Positions 32,663 through 43,785 of a DNA stretch of 64,000 nucleotides are shown here, in pieces. Origin of the DNA: Brachypodium distachyon (Eukaryota; Streptophyta; Magnoliopsida; Poales; Poaceae); NCBI RefSeq assembly GCF_000005505.3, contig NC_016132.3, forward strand, positions 18,900,501 to 18,964,500, in the 5' to 3' direction. Position numbers and translations under genes: made by a program. Positions within the stretch are counted from its first letter, which is position 1. Each line of letters starts with the position of its first letter. The notes under the pieces were generated by a model. The model had not been told where the DNA came from. It ran no database searches and saw only the letters and a list, made by a program, of their open reading frames with translations.

Positions 32663-35196
32663 GAAAGCGCCCTCGTCGCCTTCCTCCGGGAGAACTCTGA
32701 CGTGTTCGCTTGTGAGCCGTCAGATCTTCCTGGATTCCCTAGGGAGGTGATCGAGCATCGGCTGGCGGTGAGACCGGACGCACGGCCCGTCAAGCAGAAG
32801 GTTCACCAGCAAGCACAAGAACGCATGGACTTCATCCAGCAGGAAGTGAAGAAGCTCAAGAACGCCGGGGCGATCAGGAAAGTGTTGTACCCCACTTGGT
32901 TAGCAAACCCTGTTGTAGTCCCTAAAGCTGGAAATAAATTGCACATGTGTGTAGATTTTACTGATCTTAACCGTGCATGCCCAAAGGACCCCTTCCCTGT
33001 ACCCCATATCGATCAAATAGTAGATTCTACAGCGGGTTGTGAGTCTTTGTGCTTTTTGGACACCTTCTCCGGCTACCATCAGTTCAAGATGGCAGTCGAG
33101 GACGAGGAGAAAACAGCGTTTATCACCCCGGTTGGCTGCTACTGATACACGTGCATGCCTTTCGGGTTGAAGAACGCGGGCTCGACATTTCAACGCGCCC
33201 TGCGCGAGTGTTTGGGGCCCCAGCTAGGCCGGAATATCAAGGCCTACATGGATGATATCGTCGTCAAGTCGTGGCGTAGGGACTCGCTCGTCGGCGACCT
33301 GCAGGAGATGTTCGACAATCTCCGCAGGATCAAGCTCAAGCTTATCCCCGAGAAGTGCACGTTCAGTGTGGACTCGGGACACTTGCTGGGCTTCTTGGTC
33401 TCTCACCGGGGAATCGAAGCCAACCCATAGAAGATCGAAGCGATCGAAAAGATGTGGGCACCCTGCAAGGTTAGACACGTCCAGCGCCTCAACGGGTGCG
33501 TTGCGGTGCTCGGGCGTTTCATCTCAACGCTGGGCCAGCGAGCCCTTCCTTTGTTCAAGGTGATGAAGAAGAAGGGTCGAATCAATTGGACTCCCGAGGC
33601 AGAAGCGGCGTTTCCGGACTTGAAAAGGTACCTGAAGTCGCCGCCAGTCCTCATCGCCCCCAAACCGGGCGAGCTGTTGCTGCTGTACCTAGCAGCGACG
33701 GACCAGGTAGTGAGCTCCGTGCTCGTTGCCGAGAGGGAAGAGCAAGTCCCGGGGGCTGGGACGAAAGGGCCGGGGGCTCCCAGCGAGCCGAAGGAACCCC
33801 TTGCTACCTCCTCTGCCCCTGGATCCGAGGGACGGCCCATGCAGGCTGCCCCCCGCAAGCGGCTAGTGCAGCATCCCGTGTACTTCGTTAGCACGGTGCT
33901 GCACGATGCCTGGGTACGGTACCCACAGGTCCAGAAGCTTCTGCTTCGGATCTTGCTCGCTTCAAGAAAGCCGCGCCAATACTTTCAGGTGCACAGCATC
34001 ACAGTGGTGTCGGGGTTCTGCCTGGAGAGGGCCCTCACCAACCGTGAAGCCACCGGGAGGGTGGCCGAGTGGAGGACGGAGCTGGACGGAGTTCGGGCTG
34101 CGTTTCGCCAACACCAAGAGCATCAAGAGCACCGCTCTCGCTGACTTCGTCGCGGAGTGGACGTCAACAGGCATAGAGGAAGAAGAGCCGGAAGCGAGCC
34201 TTCCCGGCACATTGGACGAAGGGTGCTGGGTCATGTACTTCGACGGCGCCTTCTGTTTGCAGGGCGTCGGTGCCGGAGGGGTGATCGAGTCACCCACTGG
34301 AGACCAGCTCAAGTTCGTGATACAGCTTGACTTCGCCAACTCCACCAACAACACAGCATAGTACGAGGGGCTGCTTGCCAGGCTGCGCGCGGCGATCGCC
34401 CTCGACATCAAGCGCATGATTGTTCGCGGGGACTCCCAACTCATGATCAACCAGGTAAATAAGGACTACGACTGCCCCCAGATGGCAGCGTACGTGGAGG
34501 AAGTGCGAAAAATAGAGTCCAAGTTCAAAGGACTTCGATTTGAGCACATAAAGTGCAAGGACCACTTTGTTGCGGATGAACTGTCCAAATGGGCAGCGGA
34601 ACGCAGCAAGGTGCCTCCTGGGGTGTTCGTGCAGAGGCAGTTAAAGCCCTTTGTCGAACCCAAGACAGTTGCCGGGGAAGCCCCTCCGGCAACTCAGGGT
34701 GACCCTGCAAATGCAGGGGACTATGCCGCCAAGTTGGTGGCATATACTAGCCGGGAGCCACCACCCTGGGGGACGGGTATTATTCGCTACCTCAGGGACG
34801 GGACCCTCCCGGAAGAAGACATTGCCGCGGGGCGAGTAGCCCGGCAAGCTAAGATGTATGCCCTGGTGGACGGAGAACTCTACTGGAGGCGTCATAACGG
34901 AGTCATGCTCTTCTGCGTGCCCCAGGAGGAAGGGCGCGCGTTGCTGGAGGATATACATCAAGGCACATGCTCACACCATGTGGCCTCCAGGGCACAAGTT
35001 GGGAAAGCGTTCCGGCACAACTTCTAATGGCCGACAGCACTAGCCGATGCCGAACAATTAGTCAAGACCTGTGAAGCATGCCAGTTTCACACCAAGAAGA
35101 GCAACCAACCAACGCAAGCCCTGCAAGTCATCCTGTCCTCGTGGCTGTTCGCGGTCTGGGGGCTGGACATCGTCGGCAAGCTGTCGAGAGCAGTTG
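32663..35196 (+). pseudogene. Element D RT, RNase H and partial integrase
   Basis: After the TAG the frame gives RT (CVDFTDLN near 32950, YMDD near 33247). Stops follow at 33144 (TGC to TGA), 33428 and 34360, a frameshift lies near 34085, and a TAA occurs at 35026. RNase H motifs include DGAFCLQGVG near 34240 and RGDSQLM near 34427. Integrase begins with the zinc-binding HH...CEAC region near 35075 and the first catalytic Asp in GLDIVGK. Coding stops at 35196 when LTR E begins. Confidence 0.9.
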
Positions 35197-38190
35197 TGTA
35201 ACATCCCAAAATTCCAAAACCTTTCATATGCATTGCATCCATGAGCATCATGCCACAATTGCATATTTGAATTCAAATTTGAATCTTAAAAGGCTTTAAA
35301 AAGGTTTTTATTTCATTTTTAAAACCAAGTTTTTCACCCATTTGAGCTTTGGATCTTTAAACCAATAGGATTTATCTATAAATTGGGTTTATTGCATAAA
35401 TAAGCTATCCCACAATTTTTTTGGATATTTATTGGAGTTGAAAAACTATTTTATTTAAATAGTTATAAAGCCCTAAAGACATTTATAGGGCAAATGTATT
35501 TTTATATAATTTATTTTGAGGGGATATTACTCCTAAAAGTTGAATCATGCTATAATATGATTTTACAAATTTTCTAGGATTTATTTGGATCAATTTGGAG
35601 TTCAAAATCAAAAGATATCAAAGAAATCAAAAAAAGGAAAAAGGAAAAGAAAAAAAAAGAGAAAACCGGACCGGCCCGGCCAATTGGGCCGAACCGGCAC
35701 TGTCCCGACTGCGCGCAAACCGACCGAGCCAGACCGGCCCAGCGAGCCAGGAGCCACCGACAGGTGGGCCCCACCTGTTGGGGTCGTCTTCCCCGCAAGG
35801 AAACCCCCGCACGTCACGCCACCCGACCCGCGCGCGCTCGTCTCGCCGCCGACGCCGCCCCGTCCCCTCCCGTGCTCCCCGCAACCTTCCAAGCGCGTCA
35901 TTATAAAGCCGCAGCCCCCCTCTCTCATTTCCCCCTCTGCTCCCCCTCGATTGTGCGCCCACACTGCCGGAATTTGTCGCCGTCACTCGCCGTCGCCCGC
36001 CGCCGACCTTAGCTCACCGCCAACCACTCGGTACGTCATGGTTGACGCGACCTCATCTCTCCTTCTCCTCTCTTCCTTGCTGAAAAACTGACGCGCTCCA
36101 TTTCGTTTTTCGCGCACCGCAGTACCTCGCCCGACGCCGCCCGGAGCTCCGCCGCCTTCGCGTCGTCCTAGGCGTCCACGCCGGCGTCCCCGAGCCTCGC
36201 CGACCCCGTCCCCGTCTCCGCCTCGACGCCCCCCGCACGCTTCCCCGATGCCCGAGCTCGTCAGAAAAGCCCGCCGCCGCGTCCCCGCGTCGCCGGAGCA
36301 TCGCCGGAACCCTAGGGTTCCCGGAGGTGAGCCCGACCCCCTCCTGGCCGTTGGATCTCGGCCAACGGCCGAGATTAAAACCTTTTAATGTTTTAAGTGA
36401 ACCGGTACGCGCCAATAGGGGCGTGACACGTGGCACTGCTTAATAAAAATAAAAATATAATTTTAATCCCGGAATTGATTTAAATGGCACTTTTGCAGAA
36501 AAGCCCCTAGAACTTCAAATGATCATAACTTTTAAACCCTTTGGCCAAATTTGACAAATTTTACCTTTCTGGAAAGCTCTTGACCTGTAGAATCTTTTGG
36601 CACTGTTTAAATTTAAATTTTAATATTTGAATCACAGTCCATTTTTCAGAAAGGCCTTTTATTCCATTTAATTCATAACTAATTAATTAGATATGCTTTT
36701 TAATTGAAACCAGTGCCCAAATTTTTTTTTTATTATCCTCTGTCCATTGGGACAGAGAAATAAATATTTTAAATTAAATTAATTGGCTGATGCCAATAAA
36801 ACCTTGTATTAGGGTTTAAATCCTAGTTTTTGCAATTGGTTTTTAAACCTAATGCATTAATTTTAATTGCTAATGCTTTGGACCAGTTGATCACCCGAAT
36901 AAAATCAACCCAATCATGTCACATGTCTTGCATTGCATCATGGCATATATCTTCTTTGATTGTATTGTGTGTTTATGTATGCATTGTTTGTATTTGATTA
37001 GTTTTCTCGGAGAGCGAACTGTGTGATTGCGAAGAGTGTTTGAATACCAACTGCTATCAAGGCAAGTTCACTTTGACCATCATCCTATTATTTTATTATG
37101 CACTAGATTTTATTAGTTGCATTGTTAGGATTATTATTGTATCTATGCTAGCTATGATTTCTGCTAGTAGTATAGGATAGCCTTGCCATGTCCTTACCAC
37201 CAATTGCCATCGTAGTAGTAAAATGCTACGCTATGTTAGTATACGAGGGTTGGTATTATTACAATGTGATATTATTGAATTAAAGTATGGTTTTCCTAGT
37301 GTATGGCAAAACAAGTAATTCAATGAACCGTCCTGGATGGGCTGCTTTGAGTATTTGAGATGTATGCGACGTCAGGTCCATTTCTATGAGTCGGCTCACC
37401 ATTTCTATGGGAGCGCCTGCATCGCAAATGTGGGATGCCACCCGGGGTAACCAGAGACTGGACTAATTTCCTTTTTAGTAACTTCCAGTACAACCACATG
37501 GTATTATGGGCTCTGCCAGGATGGTTGTAAGAAATATGAACCCGGATCCGAGGTGACATCGGTATGTAGCAGTGTAGGTGGGGGCGCGTCCCTCAGGTGG
37601 TCTGGAGGATTATGTTCTGAAAATTCCAGTAGTCGATGCCGTTGCTACTCTACCCTAAGGACAGCAAGGGATTAACACGTCGATTTCTTGTGGGAAATGT
37701 GTACAACCTCTCGAGAGTGTCAAACTAAGTATTTAGCCGTGTCCCCGGTTACGGACAATTATGAGCAACTAGATTTGGGGGCTGTAAGGAAGGTCTCACT
37801 CATTCCAATTTCCTAAAAAAATGAATGGATTGAACTGGGTAGGAGCATTGATGTGTCTACTCAATGTGCCTAGGTTAATAGGAGCATGGGTGTTTGTATC
37901 CCGTGTCCAATAGAATTCAAAACTATTTGTTTAAAAATGATAGGATGAAACAATGATACTTTTATGCAAATAGCCAAACCCCTCCTAGCCAAATTATGCA
38001 TGTACTTGGTAGGTCCTTTATAACTCTGGTGAACTTGCCAATACATTCAAATGTATTGACCACGTAGTGGCTGCAATTAACAATGCAGGTGGATCCGACG
38101 ATGAGTGAGGTTCGTCGTTATGTTGTGGGTCATGTGCATCCGACGATGAGTGAGGTTCATCGTTATGTTGTGAGTCATGTGCTTACATTT
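35197..38190 (+). mobile_element. LTR E of the C family, 3' truncated
   Basis: It begins TGTAACATCCC at 35197 inside the integrase of D and follows LTR F block by block for about 3 kb, including ACAGCAAGGGATTAACACGTCG and the AATACATTCAA region. The match ends at about GTGCTTACATT (38190), some 280 bases before the LTR end. A 45-bp segment is duplicated in tandem at 38090-38180, where F has one copy. TATAAA lies at 35902. Only one LTR and no internal part is seen. Confidence 0.88.
38083..38190 (+). other. LTR-derived start codon in frame with the CLSY-like exon
   Basis: An ATG at 38083 inside LTR E opens a frame of about 35 codons that includes the 45-bp in-frame duplication (PTMSEVRRYVV and PTMSEVHRYVV). 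It continues without a stop into the SNF2 gene's first surviving exon. Whether it is transcribed or translated is unknown. Confidence 0.5.
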
Positions 38191-40975
38191 GCTCCTGCTA
38201 TTCCCAACGTGAGAAAACAAAGGAAATTGGACCCCGGCTCCCAGGTGGATGGAGATGCTGAAACTGCCCCAAGAAAAAGAAAGAGAGAAAACGATTTGCC
38301 CCCAGAAACCTACAAACCCGTGGAGGAAGAGGAGCCTACAGAAGAAGGTAAACCGGAGAAGGAAAGTGATGGTTTCGAGGATATTTGGAAAGTCGTCGAC
38401 ATGTTAAATGAAAGATCCAAGGTACGTAATCATATAGGGTTATGACTTAATTTGCTGCAACATTCTACAATCTGCCATATTATAAATTAACAGGTGTGCT
38501 TCTAACTGCATGCCATGTTCATTACTTATTTAAAGATTGAGTGCTGGTTTGCTCCAAGCAATTTTTATTATTAGTACGGTGATTTTGTCTGCTAGGCTAG
38601 ACTGTTATAAGTGAATTGAGTTCAATTGGTTTTTCCTGTTCGTGTTTTTTGCTTCTATGATTTAGTTTTATTTTAATGCCCAGCTTGACACGCTTGAAGA
38701 TGTCCCGAATGCAAAAGAAGTGGGTCGAAAAGAGGTGAAGATTGAATGCAATCATCAAATAGTGATTCGTGAAGATCTTGGACATGTCTGCCGTGTCTGC
38801 GGTATGATTGTGAGAAAGGCTGACACAATATTTGATTATCAGTGGGAAAAGGTATGTAGTATGTTCAAGTTGATTCCAGGATCATTTGGCAACAAAAAAT
38901 TTTCTCTATATGGAAGTATTTTTTTATTTGGGGGGGATTCTTGATAATTATTTAAGCAATAATGTGGCTTTGTTGAGCAGCCGGTAACATGAGCTAGTTT
39001 GCAACATTACACATGACATAGGCTTAGTAACAAATATGGAACTTTTACAGACATTATTTTTTCCAACGTTTTACATGGTAATCATGATATTCAAAATTAT
39101 GAGCAAAATTTTAACTGACATAATGTTTACCTCATGTCAGGAATCAAGGCCAAGGTCATATTTGTACGGAACACGTTCTAAGGATGCTGGTGAGATTGTA
39201 GTTGGTAATGTTACAGTATCTGAAGATCTCATTGCTTTAGATGTTGCCATTCATCCAAGACATGCACAACATATCAAGCCACATCAGTTGGAAGGATTCG
39301 AGTTCCTGGTTAAGAATTTAGTGTCCGATAAACCTGGAGGTTGTATTCTAGCTCATGCCCCAGGTTCGGGGAAAACATTTATGATCATATGTTTCATTCA
39401 GAGCTTCCTTGCGAAGGATCCCTCTGCAAGGCCTCTTGTCGTACTTCCTAAAGGCATAGTAGGTACGTGGAAGAGGGAATTTCAACGGTGGCAAGTGGAG
39501 GACATGCCAGTGTATGATTTCTATTCTGTTAATGCTACAAAAAGAGAAGATCAGCTGAAAATCCTGAACTCCTGGCAATCCAATATGAGTATTCTGTTTG
39601 TTGGATATGAGCAGTTCTCTAAGATCGTTTGCTGTAAGGGAGATGAAATTACTGCACCTGTGTGCCGTGACATGTTGCTTATGGTCCCGAACCTACTGAT
39701 AATGGACGAGGGTCATACACCTAGGAATAACGAGACTAATCTGCAAGAATCACTGAGCCAAGTGCGAACGCCACGTAAGGTGGTCATGTCTGGCACTCTT
39801 TTCCAGAATCATGTTAAGGAAGTGGTCAGCATATTGAACCTTGTGCGCCCGAAGTTTCTCAATACGGGATCATCTCGTCTCATCGCCCGACGTATTATGA
39901 GTCAAGTAGCAATATCTGGTAGGAGGATCCCAAAAGATCCTCGTAAGTTTGACAAGGCATTCGCTGAGTCGGTAGAAGAGACCCTGCTGCATGATGAGAA
40001 CTTCACAAGAAAAAAACACGTTATTAGAAGTCTCAAAGAACTAACAGAAGATGTGATTCACTACTACAAGGGTGATATCTTGCATGAATTACCTGGCCTG
40101 ATAGACTTCAGCGTCTTCTTGAAACTCAGCCCTAGGCAGAATGAATTAGTACAGAAGTTAGAAGGCTACGAGTATCTTAAAAGAAGTGCGGTAGGAACTG
40201 CACTGTACATGCATCCTTGTCTGTCAGAAATGTCAGAAGCTGGTGCTGCGGACAAAGCAAACATCTTGACAGATGCAACGGTCGATACTTTGTTTGAGTC
40301 TGTGCATGTGGGAGATGGTGTGAAGGCCAAATTTTTCATCAATATCCTGAAGCTAGCTTCTTCTGCAGGAGAGAAATTGCTTGCTTTTAGTCAGCATATA
40401 CTCCCCATGAAATTTTTGGAAAGGTTGCTGGTTAAAATGTTTGGCTGGCACGTAGGAATGGAGATCTTCGTGATAACTGGTGACACTAGTGCAGTAGACA
40501 GAGAATTGGCAATGGACAAGTTTAACAACTCTGCCGATTCTAAAGTTCTGTTTGGTTCTATCAAGGCATGTGGGGAGGGCATTTCCCTTGTAGGTGCATC
40601 AAGAGTTGTCATCTTAGATGTTCACCTGAACCCGTCTGTTACCCGTCAAGCAATTGGGTGTGCCTTCAGACCTGGACAGCAGAAGAAAGTGATTGTATAC
40701 AGGCTTGTAGCTGCTGAATCTCCAGAGGAAAATTTGCATGAAACTGCATTGAAGAAAGAAGGCATATCAAAGCTACTGTTTGAATCGAATGGGCCCCACT
40801 GCACTGCTGAAGACTTCAAACTGAACCGAGTTTCTATAAGTAACTGTCAAGATGAATTTCTGGACAATAATGCGATGCGCCGGGATATCCAAGCTTTGTA
40901 TACAAGGTGGAAGCTGGTTGTCTGCTGTACACTATGTATGCATCCGCCTTGCTCTGAAAGGGCTTCCTCTGTATA
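38191..40975 (+). CDS. CLSY-like: CLASSY-type SNF2 chromatin remodeller, 5'-truncated
   Basis: Three exons are visible: about 38191-38421 (donor GTACGT), 38684-38851 (donor GTATGT) and 39141-40975. The last may instead be spliced at 40906/41047 to give a stop after one more codon. Exon 1 is acidic; exon 2 holds the family's Cys/His segment (CNHQ...HVCRVCG). Exon 3 is the helicase: motif I APGSGKT near 39360, motif II DEGH near 39705, motif III SGTLFQN near 39790, motif V ACGEGISLVG near 40565, motif VI QAIGCAFRPGQ near 40650. CLSY proteins bring RNA polymerase IV to loci for RNA-directed DNA methylation in the nucleus. The usual long N-terminus is missing, replaced by LTR E. Motif VI has Cys for its first Arg (TGT for CGT at 40659). 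Probably a gene remnant, though exon 3 is fully open. Confidence 0.85.
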
Positions 40976-42949
40976 ATTCTTCTCACATCGCAATACCTAT
41001 TATTCATAAACATCTTTTCATTAACTGGTAATATTTCCTTCTACAGGGTGTAGTGGCTCCGTTGTGGTGGAAGGAGACTGTTGTGCCAGCAAGGAATTTC
41101 CTGTTATTCGCACCACTTTCCAACTTATTTTTATGGGGGTTTTTCTTCAAAAAAGGAGGGAAACACCCCAGCCTGTGTATTGGCTGATGTGACCCCTTTT
41201 GTTGTATATGAGACTTAGGACAGCGATTGGCGAACTGATCCTTGTCGCATTTCTTGGTCAAGACTTCCCGTATTAGCAACTTTGTACTTGTGTACCTTAC
41301 CGTGTAACAATGTGTAAACAATGTAACTGTTCTGGATGTGTTACCTTTGCACCCCATTGTACGGTAAAAAATGTTTGTTCTGCACAAAGATGCTGGTACT
41401 CAAATACTTGTTTGGATGCATGGATGAAGCCCCAAGTGTTTGTTCATTAGCAGCTAATTCTTCGTTCCATTTCCGTGCCAACTAGTAGTGCTCATCTGTG
41501 ATCTGTGTGACTAAGCATATACTGGTGTCTGGCTAGGACTGATGGAACTATGGAAGTGTATAAGATAAGTGTGTAGCTGACAATGTATTAGGGGGATGCA
41601 TGCAGGAGCCTATGTTGTTTGATGCAGCTCTTTCTTTTAGCATTATGTTTCGACAGACTGACGAACTCTGGGAAATGAACCGAGTGCTGGAGAGAATGTC
41701 GAGTGTTGTTTTGTGATCTACGGAGTAGAATATATGATGTGCAGGAAACTGGGAAATAGATGCTAGAAATTCATGGATCTGGCGATGACCGGGGAATCCA
41801 ATCCCCTGTTTCAGATGTGTCGAAGTATATCGTTCTGACTTCTCCATCAACTTAATTAGACTTTTGACTGAACCGGTAGATGCATGCAACTCAACAGTCA
41901 ACACCAGGGACAAAATTGAGGTTCGTTGGAGAAATGTATAGGCAGACAAGGAAAGAAAAGTATCGGATGCTCACCAGAGAAGACACACAGGCGTATATAT
42001 CAGCATATGTCAAAAGGATCAGGCGACGAAGGGAGTGTAATTCTAGCTCATCCTGTGAAACCTAGACAAAGATGTGGGTACATTCTTGCTCAGGCTAAGC
42101 TTCATTTTTTGTCCTGTACTGTCATTGCGTAATGATGTTTGTTCTCTCTTTATTTTACAGCATGAGATTATACTCTCTGTTTTAACAGTAGCATGACATT
42201 ATACTTTGCTGATCTATCAAGAAATAAGAGCTTTGGAGTTTGAACAAAAGTTCTGATTCTTCCGCTGTTGAAGAGCCATCCATTGATCCCTTCTCTCGCC
42301 TCTCTGCCACACGGCTTCAAATTAGAGATCTTTTACGGTACCTTCAAATCACTGTTTTTTTTAGCGAACTTCAAATCACTGTGGACAATCCGTTTTATTA
42401 GATCCGAAAGCCCAAATTAGTTTATACTAATGCTAAAAAATATCAAAACTGAGAAGCAGTACGTGGAAAAATCGGTAGTTCCGGAAAAAACCGGCCCAAG
42501 CCGGCCCATATTGGCCGAGCGAGCCGTCCGTCGCCTTCTCGTCGCTCGAGTCGTTTTTCATCAGCTCACGAGATATCTCCGGTCACTCAGCACCAAAGGA
42601 GGAACGAGGCATGGCGGAGAAGGCAGAGTGTCCCAGCGGGCTGTGCGGCTTGTTCTCGTAGGGCGGCGGCGTGATGTGCGGCTTGTTCCTTGTAGAGAAC
42701 ACGTGCGAGAGGAACTAAAGTAGTACTGTACTACTTATGTGCAGTACATGCCAAAAAGAAGATTGGATTGGTTTTGTAGGTCACGAATAGTTATGTAATT
42801 TTAAAAAATGCACGACAACCTATATCTATGGTTCTTCGCAATTTGTTCATTTTATTATTTTATTCCATTTTGTACATATATATAAGATTAAATTTTAGAA
42901 ATGATACTTTATGGGTCCATAGTTTTACGGAACAACAATTATCACCGAT
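40976..42949. other. Downstream flank of the CLSY-like gene, no gene seen
   Basis: The first 400 or so bases are probably its 3' untranslated region. The rest is AT-rich with a short GC-rich patch at 42480-42710. Open frames are short and show no domain. Confidence 0.5.
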
Positions 42950-43785
42950 CTTCACAAGCTAAACCTATCTATTGTCTTGGATTTCTCACATGACTCACGG
43001 TTTAAGAGGTCAATTTTCGGTTAGCTGTTCCGCCTCATCCGATCAACATTATAGGCGCTTTTGACCAACATTGTGAGGCAAATTTAGCCATGGTTTCAGA
43101 TTTTTCACATGACTCACGGTTTATAAATCTACTTTTGGTCACTTGTTTCGGCTCATCCGATCAAGGCGAACCTATCCGTGCTCTCGGATTTCTCACATGA
43201 CGCACAATTTTAAAAGTCAATGTTCGGTCAACTGTTCCGCCTCATCTAATCAACCTTATATTCACTTTCGACCAACTTCGCGAGGCAAACCTAACCATGG
43301 TCTCGGATTTCTCACATGACTCACAGTTTTAAAAGTCAATGTTCGGTCAGCTGTTCTGCCTCATCCGATCAACCTTATGTTCGCTTTCAACCAATTTTGC
43401 GAGGGAAACCTATCCATGGTCTTGAATTTCTCACAGGACTCACAATTTTTAAAGTCAACGTTTGGTCAACTGTTCTGGCTCATCCGATCAACCTTATATT
43501 CGCTTTCGACCAACTTCGCGAGGCGAACCCATCCATAGTCTCAGATTTCTCATATGACTCACCGTTTTAAAAGTCAACGTTCGGTCAACTGTTCCGACTC
43601 ATCCGATCAACCTTATATTCGATTTCGACCAACTCGCGAGGCGAACCTGGCCTCAAATTTCTTATATGACTCACAGTTTTAAAAGTCAAGGTTCGGTCGA
43701 CTGTTCCGGCTCATTCGATCAACCTTATATTCGCTTTCAACCAACTTCGCAAGGCGAACCTATCCATGGTCTCGGATGATGCATC
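42950..43785. repeat. 121-bp tandem array, about seven units
   Basis: The unit contains GGATTTCTCACATGACTCAC, AAAGTCAAnGTTCGGTCAACTG and CGCTTTCGACCAACTTCGCGAGG. It recurs at about 42985, 43108, 43190, 43307, 43428, 43548 and 43669; the third unit is shortened. Copies differ at roughly one base in ten, so the array is not newly made. Frames across it are repeat artefacts. Confidence 0.85.

Larger units (their letters stand above)
28992..35196 (+). mobile_element. Element D: Tat-like Ty3/gypsy, cut by LTR E
   Basis: It starts TGTCATAATAGTGGC, similar to the TGTCGCACCAGTGGC of A and B, with a 5' LTR, primer-binding region, gag, protease, RT, RNase H and part of integrase in order. It stops at 35196 inside the integrase catalytic core, where the C-family LTR E begins. 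No right half is seen past E. Its LTR (837 bp) and protein sequence differ clearly from A and B, so it is a separate subfamily. Confidence 0.9.

Noticed and set aside
39036..39140. N-terminal extension of the large SNF2 frame
   Set aside because: It is AT-rich and ends in a clear CTCATGTCAG acceptor; the upstream exon (38684-38851) supplies the expected Cys/His segment instead.
43316..43570. 84-codon frame as a repeat protein
   Set aside because: It simply reads across two units of the tandem array and is closed in other units.
42950..43785. CRISPR-like array
   Set aside because: Units of 121 bp are similar over their whole length with no unique spacers, and this is a plant nuclear sequence.
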